The notes under the pieces are model-generated. The model was not told the DNA's origin and ran no database searches. It was given only the letters and a program-made list of their open reading frames with translations. Below are positions 22,390-35,604 of a DNA stretch of 64,000 nt, in pieces (position 1 is the stretch's first letter; each line of letters begins with the position of its first letter). Origin of the DNA: Tetrastigma voinierianum (Eukaryota; Streptophyta; Magnoliopsida; Vitales; Vitaceae). The position numbers and the translations under genes were made by a program. The stretch covers positions 186,001 to 250,000 of the forward strand of contig JAEQBH010002966.1 in NCBI GenBank assembly GCA_016808115.1. Reading direction: 5' to 3'.

Positions 22390-24594
22390 CATGGACGCCC
22401 TCTAAAAATTGGGGTCCGTTGATTACCTCCGTCAACTTGCGGAAATCTATACGCTCCCGTATCACGAGACACATACCCGCAGTAAAACGTGGCCACTTGG
22501 GCCCCGTGATCAATACTCATCAAACATGTACCCAACTTATATTCCAATAGTCCAAGAATTATTTTATTACTCTTAATACAAATACATATTAAAAATCTAC
22601 AATTCTAATACATATTATCCAAAAAACATCAAAGCCACAACCCAAATTTCTCTCAAAATTGGTCTCTAAAATGAGCCGCCTTCTCTTCGAATGCTCCTCG
22701 TACCTGAAAACATTCCTCGACAGGTGAGCTATCAAAGAGTGGAATCACTCTTAAACGGGTTACTCTCCACCTAAGTGCATATGCAATGCTCCAATTTAAA
22801 CACACACTCAAGTAAATACGGATCCTACTAATGTCTACATGTCTGCTCCCATGTCTCGAACCTCACCGACTCCTCAAACTTGCCTGCTTCATGTATGAGA
22901 AAAATACCATTTTCAAAAAACAAAACTTGTTGTTCTTGAAAATAAAACTACCCAATGCCTAGAAATATGAGACTACCCTCCGAGGCTTAATGTGTTTGAG
23001 AACTTCCCGGCATCAGCCATGGTCCTCATCTCAAATGATGTGTCGGGACTGCCTCTCCCAACCCTAGCCTCCCTCCGGAAAATCATCATGAAATCTTTCG
23101 CAATCATGTTCGTTTTTCAGAAAAACTCGTGTCATGCACTCACACCTAAGTTCTAGGTTACCCGATGCACATGAAATGCATTATGCCATTTCAATCATTT
23201 TTATACAAATATATCACTTATGTATATATTCTCACCATTCACACCATAATTCAACAATATGGATCAACCAACACCTAAATTAGCTCACTTGAGCAAATCA
23301 TAATTTCATCTCCAATGGCCTATACACACAATTATATTCCATATAATTGAGCAAATCACAATTGCATCTCCAATGGCCTATACACACAATTATATTCCAT
23401 ATAATTGAGCAAATCACAATTTCATCTCCAATGGCCTATACACACAATTATATTCCTTATAATTGAGTAAATCACAATTTCATCTCCAATGGTTTCCATA
23501 CATGTCAATTATATTCATATAATTGTGGACATCATGTTACTGCCACACGAAGTTCATGACAACTCCATCCATTTCCACACAAATCGCTTCATTCATTTCA
23601 TCAATTTCAAGCACCCAACACAATGGATTCTTTTCGTCCATTTCACAAACCCGGACCTGCTTTTATAGTCCCAGTCAGAGCACGTGGCTATCCGTGGGGC
23701 GTACCCACTCATGTAACCTGGTTCTTCATGGAACTAAATTCCGCATCCATTTCCTGGCTCTCCTACTCACCAAAACACAATTTAGCTTAATTTATACCAC
23801 CAATTGTTCAAATAAACCGGTGGACTGTCACTAAACCGCTCAAATGAGGTCCACACTTAAATACCCGTCCCCAAGTTTTCGGGAACATCAAACAGCCACT
23901 CACGGCCTCAATCAACTCAAGCATCATAAACACACTTAAACAAAGGGTAAAACAAGTAGGATAAAACCCCTACATCACGGAGTTTGTCGAAAAATCCCAA
24001 AACCGGTGCCCACGTGTAGTCTTTGATGCATAGAACCACTTTGGTTCTTGGCCCGAAGAAATCCGACGGTCCGATCTCCCGGAAATCTAGAGAGAAGTTG
24101 CACCTTCTCTTTCTAAAAATCCACCATTTTTGCAAACTGAGCTCTCCCTCACTCATTGCAAGTTTCCTGCCCAAAAATGGAGAAGAAACTCTCCTTTTGT
24201 CTCTCACTTTGCCACATGTCACCTTATGATTGGTTGAGAGGATTTCTTATCCACTCAACCAACCACTTTGACTTTTCCACCCAATGGCATCATGCCATGT
24301 GTCATCGTAGGTCCCACCTTGAGCTCAAGTTGATTGAAATGGAGCTTGACACGTGGCACACTGTGTGTCACTCATAATGCGCCAAGTGTCCTGCCCGACG
24401 CTCATTTCCTCGAAAAACGTGCAAATTCCGACTGTCTCGAAATTCGACGAAATTCGACGTTTTAGCTAGATTTCGCAAGACGATTCCAACGGTGAAATCC
24501 GTTTCGTCATCCGAGATCTAGAAACATTCCGGATTTTTACCGAAATTACGATTTTGCCATTTTTCAGAAAATTGGAATTTTCTGGGGTCTCACA
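22390..24594 (-). mobile_element. Solo LTR (family A), minus orientation, TSD AATGT
   Basis: The left part (CATGGACGCCC, then CGTATCACGAGACACAT near 22460) matches the reverse complement of the right end of the LTR at 35605-36969; the right end is TTTTCTGGGGTCTCACA. AATGT occurs at 22385-22389 and 24595-24599. It lies within a coding exon of the TNPA-like gene. A 58-bp tandem array at 23291-23521 makes it longer than the 1.36-kb copies. Open frames at 22304-22513, 23523-23834, 23917-24222, 24023-24229 and 24156-24377 are inside this LTR and are not genes. Confidence 0.85.
23291..23521. repeat. Four copies of a 58-bp unit in an LTR
   Basis: Units start near 23291, 23348, 23406 and 23464 and contain GAGCAAATCACAATTTCATC, TCCAATGGCCTATACACAC and AATTATATTCCATATAATT. 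The first three are nearly identical; the fourth differs at the ATGGTTTCCATACATGTC segment. Confidence 0.9.
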
Positions 24595-25072
24595 AATGTT
24601 CCATCTTTTTTCATGTGCACTTTCTTGAATAGCTCCTAACTATTGGGCCGACTTTGCAACTCTTCAGTCTTCAAGTACAATAAGTTAGTAATTACATGTT
24701 TAAAAAGTTTAAATTGAAAAAAATAATCTAAAAACCAAAAATTAGAGCACTAAATATTTAATAATTTACCGTTTTTAAAGAATGTTCCACCATAGATCGA
24801 GATCCATGACAGATGTTAATAAACCTAGCATTTAGGGACCACTACCTACTTTAGACGATTTTGTTTAGGTTTATGAGTTCTCTCTTTCCATTCCTCTCGC
24901 AGTTGTTCCAATGTTATCGCCAATTATCCCAAATTTCTTGGGTCACATAACCAGGCTTGCCATCCTTAGAATGCCTCCAAATGTGGACATGTTTGGTGTA
25001 CTGTGTTTTAACATTTTGCCACTAACAACTCTTAATAGTCTCTTGATCCATTGGGTCCCAAGTGTACGTCTT

Positions 25073-25827
25073 CTGCAATACAAAATAATTATAAATAATG
25101 AAATAAGAATATTTTTATTTGTCAAATATAACAATAGAAATTAATAATTATGAAATCCTTATTAAATTTATTTTTATTCACACAAAAATACACTAGATAT
25201 TTTAACCTTAAACTCCTCCCAATAAAAGTCTTTAATATCTCTTGAGAAATGCTTCCCACTATACGCAGTTGCTTCTTATCTTTCACAAATTTTTCCAAGC
25301 ATGTAAATAGTGTTAAACACTATACGCTACTTGACTTGGAGGAAATAAAGGGCTACCTTTAGGAACCAACCTAAAAAAAAGTAATGTTAAACATAAAAAT
25401 AAATGGGAAAACCAATCATAATGATACCAATGTCATAAACACACACAAACTTGAAAACAACAATGTCATACACACACAACAAACACCCACAATAATACAT
25501 AAGATAAAATTATATAGAAAAATTCTTTACTTATTTTTTTTTTCAACTCTAATCATTAGTCTACTTGAGCCGATCGTAGATGATGCCGCAGAAAGAACTG
25601 CGGATCGTAGGGTACGTGCTAGAGAGATAGTAGCAGCAGGGGTGAGGTCATCCTCACCTACGCACCGAAGTGGCCTGCATGCCACTCATAGCTTAAAAAA
25701 TATATGGTGAATATACTTAAAATTTAAGTAAAATATATTTACACAGTCTTACATTAATTATAACATTAAATAGTAAATTCCTATATATACGTTTGAAATA
25801 ATTACAACAAAATATGAATATAATTAT
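25073..25827. other. CACTA internal spacer between the two transposase genes
   Basis: On the minus strand this is the space between the stop of the TNPD-like gene and the second exon of the TNPA-like gene, so it should hold the promoter and first exon of the latter. The more GC-rich segment at 25560-25690 could be that first exon, but both strands carry stops and I see no known motif. The 25384-25710 plus-strand frame is not supported. Confidence 0.4.
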
Positions 25828-28800
25828 TTACTCATCGTCGTCATCATCATCATCATCATTAAATTCTTGGTCTCCCTCACTATCTTCATCATCATCATCA
25901 TCAAATTCTTGCTCTACGTCGATGTCTTCATCATCTTCACCTGCAAGGCCAATTCAAAGATTTTTCAATTTCAAGGATATCCATGTGTACAGCCGCCCCA
26001 TTTTCATCGCCAGTGATCGGTCGCCCAACGGTCGTATCATTCGTTGACGCCGGCACTTGTACATCATCGGCAGCGTCATATTCGCCAGGACTCATCCCAC
26101 GGTCCCTGCTTATTTCTTTGCGTCACGTCATCATTTATATTTCTGTGTATGTATTATAAACACTGGGCAAACAGACAACAAGATTAAATGGTTCATATTT
26201 ATTGAATACTCTTCCACTTTCGACATCTACACAAGTTTAAACATGGGTGCATTCAGTACTACGATTCAAGATCGATCAAACCAAGCGAATACTTGAATAG
26301 TACGCCTTTCTTTTATCAGTAGAAGGTGGTACTCTTAACTCCAAAATTTCTTACACCGACCATAGTATTCTAGCTCTCATTTTACACTATGGCTGTAACT
26401 CCTTACTTAAACTCTACTATTCATTGCTCCAATTATTCAACCACGTTCTCTGGTGTGGGAACTTATATCCATTAACATAATACCACCTAAAAATGATTTC
26501 ACCCTATAGCGGTCCTTTGCAAGGTCTCTTAATCATTCGTTAGAGATGTCGCATGATCAGAGATTCGCTTCTTATATAATAATTATAAAAATTAATTACT
26601 TATAGAAATATTTCTTACATATTATTTCATTTTTATATTCTACAAATTAATTACTTACATAATTCTCAAAACCATAATGCAACTTTGTCTCAAGTTTTGC
26701 ATCAATTTCAAGCTTCACACAGTGAGGTTGAAATTGCGTCAACTCGCTTTCAAAGATTCTATATTCATAAAGTAAAATTTAAGTGTTATTATTTTATATT
26801 ATATTTATCGAAGATCCCGGCCCAGATTAACCATGAACCCAGTGGGACCTCCCTAAGACTCCAATGGATATGTAAAACTTTTCTCTCAAAATACCACAAA
26901 TAAAAATCCATGGAGCGAACCCTTTTACAATCCTTAACATATCTTTAGAAAATAATGCAGTTTAAGTGATAATTTTTTTCTTTCTTTCTTTTCAAACACT
27001 CGATTTTTCAGAAAATCGCCGTAGCTCTCCGTTCTTTCTTAATTTTCCTAAATTTTACAAAACCTCGCGAAAACATTTAAAAACACTTCTAATCTTCAAT
27101 CCTCAACTTCAACTCCGCTTTGTGACTCCTTCCCACAACCCAATCAAACACAATATATACACATAACATTTATTCACTTAAATCATCAAAACATTCAAAC
27201 TTTCTTCTTCAATTCCATGCACATTTTTATCGTAAGATTCGGGCTTGAGCCGGACTTAAGCCGACCGCCACACGCATTCGCCCACTGAGGATCAAAGCCC
27301 ACGAAGCCTCAAAATATATACATATGTACATATATACATGACAAAAATATTCAATATATACAATATGCAAATGAATATACAATGAAATCACACGTCAGTT
27401 CCTCAATGGCTCGATTTACCACGTAGTGGCACTCTCTATCGGCGCACCGTCTGGGTCCCGAAAAATGTTTTTGAAACATACCAAAAAGAATGAGCTAAAG
27501 GAGCCCAAAGTGAGTGTACATTTTCATTAAAATAAATATTTTCGCAGATATATCTAAGAAATAAATACATATACAATTAAAATCAATTTATGCCTTAAAC
27601 TTTCTTTCTTTCTTTACCGTCTCTCTTTCTTTCTCATGAACCCAGGATAAACACACCCCATCAGCTTTCCGGCATCGACGCGAGGACGCCTCCTTCCAAC
27701 ATAACCACTACGTCATGAGAAACTCACGCCAGACATAGGGTTCCAGTCATAGCATTTTATCACGTGTAAGGATATTACTCTAGACACCTATTTTCCTCCC
27801 TCGCTAAGAACTCCATAACTTTACCCTCTAAATCCTTACACGCTAAAGTGTCTCTACCGATATAAGTCATAATAAATATAGGTTGTGGTAAATCATCAAG
27901 AAACATTTCTTCCAAATACATTTATAAATCCATTTAAAACCTTTACTTTATCATTTATACATTTATGCATTTCTTTACACATTTTTAAATTTACACGCTC
28001 TTAACATACGCATACATATATAAACATTTACATTAAAATTTTCTATTTTAACATTAAAATCATTCACTTTCTTCAAAATACATTTATAAATCCATTTAAA
28101 TCCTTTACTTTATCATTAAAACACATATATATGAAAATATGCATTATGCATTCTTCACACATTTTTAAACTTTCCATAATGCCTAAACATATGCATACAT
28201 ATATATAAACATTTAATATAAATACATATATTTAGGCAAAGTAAACATTTATACATTTACTACATTCTTATGGATATCCATATATAAACATTTATCTTAA
28301 TCTTTTCCTTTTCACATTAAAATCATTTACCTTAAAACTCAATTTTCAAAATATTAGTTTTACACTCACCGCCTCCAACGCTCAACCCGCTGCTTCCCGT
28401 CGACCCCAAGCCGTCCGATACCCTTTTCACATTTTTCTCAAGAAAAACCACAACTAAATTCATTAACTATAACTTCCATTTAATCCACCATACACATTCA
28501 TTCACCCAACCACATCACACATTCACCTAAATCTCATATTTAACCACACTTAAAAATACGTGAACCAAGGAAATGACCAAATTACTCCATTTTCTTTACA
28601 AATGACCTATTTCTACCGATTCTTACACTCCTGGGACCGTTTGAAATACCCATTTTCAATGTCTTAACTCCATATTTGACACTGGTCTTTATACTCTTTT
28701 GAAACTAAGGCGCTAGCGGTTCTTCTCTCCCAATCGAATCACCAAATCGGTTGACCGAAACTCACTTTACATCCAAAACAACCGGGCTAATCTATGTTCA

Positions 28801-31800
28801 AAACTCGAACTGCATTCTAGCTTGAACACGCCCTACTTGAATGAATTTTTGGGCCACATAGAATCAGAATTCGACAATGCCTATTTCTAGATGTTTGGTT
28901 CTCCTTGAAGTTTAGTTTAATTAGCCACTTAAATCACTCAAATAGGATAAGAAATGAGAAAGTTATGGCTAAAATACGAAAAACTCGGTCAACAGAAAAC
29001 AGAGCATTCCTCGTACCGAGATCGGCTTCCCAAAATGCCCGTTGTAATGTGGGCTTTTCTGCATTTTTTTTCCATATTTTTCCATCCAATTCAACTCTAT
29101 AGTCCATATACACTTCAAAACCATTTCATTTTCATCTTGACATCTCTTTTCTATTCAAATCCTCTTTCACTACTTATCTTCTTTCAAAACCTTTCCACGA
29201 ATTCCTCCCAATACCATTCTAATATGGGTTATAACCCATACACAACCCAAACACCAAGATTTGTTCTAAACCCTAACTCAATTACTTGAAATTTAAACCA
29301 TGAATCCATACAAAACTATAAAATCCCATCTAGTTCCATACCTTTTTTTGCTTTTCCTCCTTCTTTTCTTTTTTCTTTCTTCTCCTTTCTTCTCTTCCTC
29401 CTCTTCTTCTCTCTCTTTTCCCTCTTCTTTCTCTTTCTTCCTTTTTGCTCTCCTCTACGTTTTTCTCTCCTCAAATGAGAGACCAAATGGGATATTTTTG
29501 CTTCCCCCTTAAGGCCATGTTTGGCCAAATCATTTTTGGCTTATTTTCCCATTTTTGCTAGTTAGTCCTTCCATCTTCTACTATTTCCATTCCAATTTTC
29601 TCATATTATACTTTGGCATCCCATCTTTGCATCTTATTCCATAATAGCATATAACCTTATTGTTTTATGCCTTTTATGTCCTAAAGTGGTAAATGACCAC
29701 TTTACCCTTGTCTTTATTATTAATTCCGAGTTTCTCGTTTTAGTTCCCGAAAATTCCTATTTATCTTTTAATATACCCTACACAAATCCGAAAACTGCTA
29801 GGGTATATTTCGGGGTGTTACATTTATGCTTTGCAAAATTTAAAAAAATATATATGAATACAGAATCCCCTAGTTAGCTACTTATTGAATGTATGGCTTT
29901 ACTTCATCACAATTTAACAATATGCACGTGCGAGTTGCATTGTATTCCATATTAGTTAAACGTCTGAGTTTTGCTTTTCCCAATGATTGATCAACACATT
30001 TAAATATGGAAAGCAACTCAGAATCTTCTTCCAAATCAAATCCACAACCATCACTATTGCGCGACACTTTTCGATGTTGTGTATATACAGAAGGTTGAAA
30101 ATAATGTGCACAAAATGGTGAAGCTTCTTCAACTAAGTATGCATTACATATTGAACCTTCAACTTTAGCTTTATTCCTGACATTATTCTTTAACTTTAGC
30201 TTTACATAAGCTAAATTTTATTAATATGTATCAATACATAACAGTTTTTAAACTCACCTCTCAAATGGATACATCAATCTATCTTGCACCGGGCAAGCAA
30301 CTTTTTCTTCATAAGCTAAATGAATTGGAAGATGTTCCATGGAGTCAAAAAAACTTGGTGGAAATATGCGCTCTAACTTACATAGCACAATGGGAATATC
30401 TTCTTCCAAACGTTTCATGTCATCCTCTGTTATGACTGTAGCAGTTAAATCTTTAAAAAAAATGCTCAACTTTGTTAAAGCTTGTCATACATTTGCAGGC
30501 AATGACTCATGAAATGCAATCGGAATTAACCTCTGCATAAAAATATGACAATCATGACTCTTCACCCCATACAGTTTATTCCCATTCAAATCAACACATC
30601 TCCCCAAGTTAGAAACATAACCATTTGGAAATTTCAACTTCTTAATCCACTTACAAAGTTGCTCTTTCCCATCTTATCCAATGTGTAACAAGCCTTAGGA
30701 TATTTGTTTTCATTTTCATCCCGATGTAACTTAAGACGATGGCAAAATTCCTTCAAATCTTCCCTAGAATTCGCATTATCCTTGGTTTTTCCTTTAACAT
30801 TCATCATTGTATTAAAAATATTATCAAAATTTTTTTTTCTCAATGTTCATAACATCCAAATTGTGCATAATGAGATTGGTTTTCCAATAAGGTAAGTCCC
30901 AAAAGATACTTTGTTTTTTCCAACCACATCCACATGATTTTTGGATTCTACGATTTATCTCTTCTCCACCAAGTTCTGTCACTTTCTTAAACCCAAAATC
31001 ATCAATTTCATTAATTAAACCACCATCATATAGGTGGTGCACTTTTCAACAAACTGGCCCCTTCCTAAACCATCTCTTATTCCTTCTCCATAAATGATCT
31101 TATGGCAAAAATTTTCAATGATTGTCAAACCATGACATTTTTCCTCATTGTGTAAGAGAAAATGCATCTGAATCTTCAATGCAATAAGGACAAACATACT
31201 TTCCTCGCAGCACTTAACCCGGATAAATATCGAATAAGTAGGAAAATCACTTATCGGGTCTACATAAGAGCAAATTCAAGTAATTGAATTTTTTTCTTAG
31301 AAACATCATATGTTTCTACCCAAACTTCCCATATTTCTTTTAGCTCAACAATGAGTGGTTGCAGAAAAACATCCAACTTATTTTTAGGACTTTTTGGCCT
31401 AGGAACAATGACAGTTAAAAACATATACTCTTCCTTCATACACATCCAAGGTGGCAAATTTTATGGAGTTAATATTACAAGCCAACATGAATATTGTTGA
31501 CCTAATTGCCCATATGGTTGGAACCCATCAGTGCATAAACTTAACCTCACATTTTGACTTTCAGATGCAAATGATGGATGAGTCGGATTGAAATGCTTCC
31601 AAGCAGGAGAGTTTGAACAACGACGCATGATACCACCATCCCCATGTGGTTGCTCTGCATGCCACCTCATATGCTTCGCAGTTGCATCAGATGCATACAA
31701 TCTTTGTTGACGAGGAGTTATAGGAAAGTAGTACATTTTCTTATACGGAAAATTTTTCTTATGCTTGGAAGATCCACGCTTTTGTCTCTTAAAACAAGGA

Positions 31801-32491
31801 TGAGAACAAATCTTGCAACAACTTAAGTCACTATCTTCACCCCAATATAGCATACAATTATTCTCACAGCAATCAATCTTCTGAACTAGCAAACCCAAAC
31901 CTCGCACTAACTGCAAGCATAAAAGTTATCCGTCATTAGGATTATCTACTTCCAAGGAATCTTTTCATCAATGTACAAATTTCATCATAAAGACTTTTTA
32001 AAGATATGGTGTTCAACCTAATATTCAAAGAATCCGGACATCACAGAGCACTGAGAATGGCCATAAGGGTTCCCATTCCATACCTTCTTGCTTTGATGCT
32101 TTAAGCATATAAAAGATGTTTGTTGTGGGATTCTGCCTCTTCTGTTTCAATCGACCAAAAGAGGGACCAGCAACATCATACACCATAGACTGCATTGCAT
32201 TGAATGTCTCACCATGCTCTGTATGTACAAAAGCATCAATTCGGCTAACATTTTATTCTATTGGCTAACTACAAATCCATTTCTTCGAAGATGCACTTTA
32301 GCAATATCCTCGTCTAAATAATTCCTATTTTGATACTTGCGATGATTACATAGACACTTTATCTTTTCATCGTTCATACATTCTGGATGCATTTTTGAAA
32401 ATTCCAAAAACCGCTCAACCATTATTATAAATTCAGGCTTTATCCATCCATTATCCAATCTAGCATACATCCATTGCCTATCCGAACTCAT
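25828..32491 (-). pseudogene. TNPD-like CACTA transposase, split and decayed
   Basis: The gene reads right to left. It starts at 32491 with MSSDRQWMYARLDNGW, the N-terminal transposase-associated domain. The Transposase_21 region follows at 31916-30824 with HMRWHAEQPH, LSLCTDGFQPYGQLG, CMKEEYMFLTVIVPRPKSPK, DVFLQPLIVELKEIWEVWVE and FHLLHNEEKCHG-like blocks in several frames. A DUF4218 region covers about 30560-29882 (KSHDCHIFMQ, LCKLERIFPPSFFDSMEHLP, ILLNCDEVKPY). A solo LTR (27231-29822) then interrupts it. Remnants of a DUF4216-like part (YYGR, GVLFK) lie near 26480-26290, and an acidic tail rich in aspartate and glutamate ends at a stop at 25828-25830. The enzyme would cut the CACTA ends. 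Stops between blocks, for example at 31458, show it is dead, though some could be introns. The serine-rich plus frame at 25814-26047 is antisense to the acidic tail. Confidence 0.85.
27231..29822 (-). mobile_element. Solo LTR, 2.6 kb, minus orientation, TSD TTTAT
   Basis: The left border reads CGTAAGATTCGGGC (the first base of TG changed to C) and the right border CGGGGTGTTACA. TTTAT occurs at 27226-27230 and 29823-29827. The reverse strand starts TGTAACACCCCGAAA, like the gypsy LTR at 10724 (TGTAACACCCCAAAA), and has the same purine block before a GAGAGAAAAACGT-like segment, so the two are probably one family. Open frames at 28905-29102, 28954-29289, 29300-29512 and 29316-29528 are within low-complexity LTR sequence. 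Confidence 0.85.
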
Positions 32492-32829
32492 ATTTATATT
32501 TATTTGTAATGTGAATAATAATCAAGTTTAAATTACATGTCAAACATAATTAATTTGTTCAAATGATTTAAAGGTACTTTATTTTTTATTGGTTACCTAA
32601 TTTCTAAAATTTTATACAACTAACCCTCCAACATCATCCTTATATTTCCTTAATTAAATCAAGGGTATGGCCCTAACTCCACTTAACATGCATAAGGATA
32701 TGTTCACTTGTACAAGGTTACTTCATATGAACATGTATTTTTCTCTATGCACCAGAGAAACATAGAGAAAGCACCGTCTTCCTACATATATCATTCAACA
32801 CGTGTCCATTTGCAATTAACAACATACAC
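32492..32829. other. Probable 5' flank of the TNPD-like gene
   Basis: On the minus strand this lies directly upstream of the start at 32491. It is AT-rich with no clear TATA box that I can choose. The rest of the upstream region is displaced to the right of the nested LTR (34983 onward). Confidence 0.35.
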
Positions 32830-34977
32830 AATGCATTTCAAGTTGTCCGATCGACGCCGTTGAAATCTACTATCTAGTAAGGTGATCACCGAATGTGTAC
32901 CCCGCTCTCTTCTCAAACGCGCCCCAAAGGATCGCTGGTCTCCCCCGCACGCTCCCGCACTCGAAAGGATCTCTACGACTCCGGTGAGGAAAACCCAGGA
33001 GTAAACTCCACCGTGGTTACCCTCACCTATGCACATGCAATGGTTGTGCAAAGATGCAAACATTCCAATCATGATTATGTTAATCCTATAATGGAATCTA
33101 AATGTCCTGAATGCGATGCTACCTCATGACCCCATTACCCAAATTCTCACTGCACTTCTCCCTCACCATGTAGTGTGCCGTATGAAAACGCTTTCCAAAA
33201 CAAAGCTTTTGTTTCGCAATTCAAAACTATCGGACATACTCGTATTAAATATTTTTATTTATAGCTATCGACATTCGGTCAAACTACTTTAATTCACAAG
33301 TATTAGGCAAACTCTGATTTCACAATGGAAATTCTCCAAATTTTCATGCGATCTTTAGGACTTTGTCCTTAGACCGACCTAACATCATCATCGCACTCAC
33401 ACCCATTCTCATGCAATGTTCTAGTGCTTAAATGCAATGCAATATGCCATTGCCTATTACATGCTACATACATGAAGAATACTATATGTGCTTATTCACT
33501 CATGCATTTCAACCCATGCCTCAATTGGCAATTTATATCAATGAACACATAAATTCCAATTTAATCATATCATGCATGTTTATACTCCTAGTAGGCAATA
33601 CTCACATCAATTTCACACAATTTCCAACATGCCACTCAAACAAGCAAGAATACATAATAAAATCCAAAGATTTTGATTCAGGCACAACTGTGTACAAACT
33701 GTCCCTTTTTTTCACTCGACTATTCTCGTTCAAGACTTCATTACTTCAATCCAAGCTTAAAAACAACACACAAATTCCAAAGATACCACCCAAACAAGAA
33801 ATGATACACAAAAAATCTAACATTTCGGATCTACAATACCGGGTACAAAACTGTCCATTTTTCAGCCTTGGACTATTCTTGGTTCAAGACCTTATTACTT
33901 TAATTCAAGCTTAAAAACAGCCCACAAATTCCAGCATACCACCCAAACAAGAAATGATATACAAAAAAATCCAAACAAGCTTTGATCCACAACACCGTAT
34001 AAAATCGCACTTTTTCAACCTTGACTATTCTCTAATTCAAGACTTCATTATCAATTCATGCTAAAAACAACTCCACAACGGCAGCATACCACCCAAATAA
34101 GGTCGATACAAAAAAAAAAAAAAAAAAAAAAATCCACCATTTCGGATCCACAATACCGTGTACAAATCGGTTCCTTTTAGCCTTGGACTATTCTCGTTCA
34201 AGACTTTACTACTCAATTCAAGCTAAAAACACTCTACACTAACCCAAAAACAAGATCTTCTGAAGAAGACCAAAAATAATTCCATGTCTTTCACGTCAGT
34301 TCGAATCGTGCCGGGAATAACTCTCCTTCCGAGAACTCCACCCAAAACAACCATGGAATGGCTCTTATACGAGATTTAACGAGGGTAGGAGAAGACCCTT
34401 ACCCGTGGAGTTTGTCAGAAACCCCTGATTCTGATACCCACACGAAGCCCTTGACGAGTAGAGCAACTTTTCCTCTTGCTCCGACGGTTCAACGCCGAGA
34501 CGAAGCAGAAGTCGACTTTCTCTAAAATCATCAGCATCAATTACCTGAAAATCAGAAAATTAAGATGATGTCTTCTTTCCTTTTTCCTATTTTACTCCTC
34601 ATTAATTTAACTTGTCTCAAACTTAAGAGACATTGTTAATCTCATGTCATTACCAGACACTTCTCGTTTAAAATTCTTGCTATACCACATCTTCATGTCA
34701 CGTGTAGGCCCCTACAACCCCGCCATGTGGTAGCCACTCGATCATGCCCGGCACCTCGACGCCCTCGATACCTTAAAAACGTGAAACTGCACTATCACTG
34801 ACCAACTAAATCCGACGAGGTAGCTAGATTTCGCAAGACGATTCCAACTGGTGGAAGTCTGGCTTTGTCATCCGAGATCTAGAAAATTTAGCCTTTCCTC
34901 CCACTAGTCCTTGCAAGAATTTACCGTTTTGTTATTTTTCTCAAAGAAAATCGAAATTTTCCCCGAGCTTGCGCCCA
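32830..34977 (-). mobile_element. LTR (family A), minus orientation, ends uncertain
   Basis: The block near 32985-33050 (AGGAGTAAACTCC, then CCTCACCTATGCACATGCAATGG) and that near 34390-34450 (GAAGACCCTTACCCGTGGAG, then TTTGTCAGAAACCCC) match in order the other family A LTRs. The right edge near TTTTCCCCGAGC resembles their starts but reads on as TTGCGCCCA. An ATACA pentamer occurs at 32824-32828 and 34978-34982 and may be the TSD, but the left TG/CA end is not clear. The frames at 32791-33129 and 33432-33914 lie inside and are not believed. Confidence 0.6.
33627..34245. repeat. Four copies of a ~154-bp unit in an LTR
   Basis: Units begin near 33627, 33781, 33932 and 34084 with GCATACCACCCAAACAAG, pass through GGATCTACAATACCG and ACTATTCTCGTTCAAGACTT, and end AAGCTTAAAAACAAC. 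The fourth unit has a 24-base A-run near 34109-34132. Divergence of 10-25 percent between units by eye indicates an old array. Confidence 0.85.
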
Positions 34978-34982
34978 ATACA

Positions 34983-35598
34983 AATTAAAATATTAAAATG
35001 AATTTATTACTATTATTATATATATCTTGCTACTAAATTTGAATTAAATTACTACATCTTATTTAAGTTATTTTTCAAAGACTTTGCCTTGTGCCGGAAT
35101 AAAATTAACCCTTTTTATTTTAATTAATTTTTTTAAGTTTTACTAAAATAAAATTATTTAATAAACAACTGTTGCTCTTAAAAAAATACTATTAATGTTT
35201 TTCTTCATAAACAACCTGCTTTTAACAATAACAATAGAAACCAAACAAGACTCACGAAAGTGTTAACCGGAGAAAGACTTAAATTTATGAACAAATATAA
35301 AATTCTTAATACATAAGAATTATGTAAAAGCATAACAATGAAAATTAAATAATATTTATGATGACCTATTCATGTAAATTCATTTAACACCACACTTGAT
35401 AAAAGACTTTTTGACCTGATCAAGGATGACCACATGAGGAAAAATCAGAATCAACCGTTCAAAACCAAGAAGAAGAGGATGTGATTATCATACACTCGAC
35501 AATCCAAAAAAGCAATATAAAAACCAAACAAAAATTTCATCTTTTTAGATACTCCAAATCAAAAACTAACATGAGATTAGTCCAGAAATGACAAGAAG
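34983..35598. other. AT-rich CACTA interior, nothing recognised
   Basis: No coding frame or repeat stands out. The block is A/T-rich with several T- and A-runs and continues the sequence interrupted at 32829. Confidence 0.4.
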
Positions 35599-35604
35599 TA
35601 CACC

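Larger units (their letters stand above)
21870..25072 (-). pseudogene. TNPA-like (Ptta/En/Spm) transposase gene, split by an LTR
   Basis: Exon-like segments on the minus strand run from 25072 (after an acceptor TATTGCAG) to about 24775, from about 24660 to 24595, then after a 2.2-kb solo LTR from 22384 to 22365 (donor GTAAATG), and from 22261 (after TTTAG) to a stop at 21870-21872. Visible blocks are WDPMDQETIK, IWRHSKDGKPGYVTQEIWD, KKDGTF directly before the LTR, VDASQSKQ directly after it, LYFEAVGGEKRRRVYGLGS, and a glutamine/serine-rich tail. These match the plant transposase family Ptta/En/Spm. Internal stops occur in the first exon and the tail. Its product would bind subterminal repeats during transposition. 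The start exon upstream of 25072 was not found. Confidence 0.8.

Noticed and set aside
23291..23521. CRISPR-like array
   Set aside because: The 58-bp copies abut without unique spacers and lie inside an LTR; it is an ordinary tandem repeat in plant DNA.
25814..26047. Serine-rich plus-strand protein
   Set aside because: It is antisense to the aspartate/glutamate-rich tail of the TNPD-like gene on the minus strand (GAT/GAC repeats read backwards).
33432..33914. 160-codon plus-strand gene
   Set aside because: It runs through the ~154-bp tandem repeat of a nested LTR and shows no domain.
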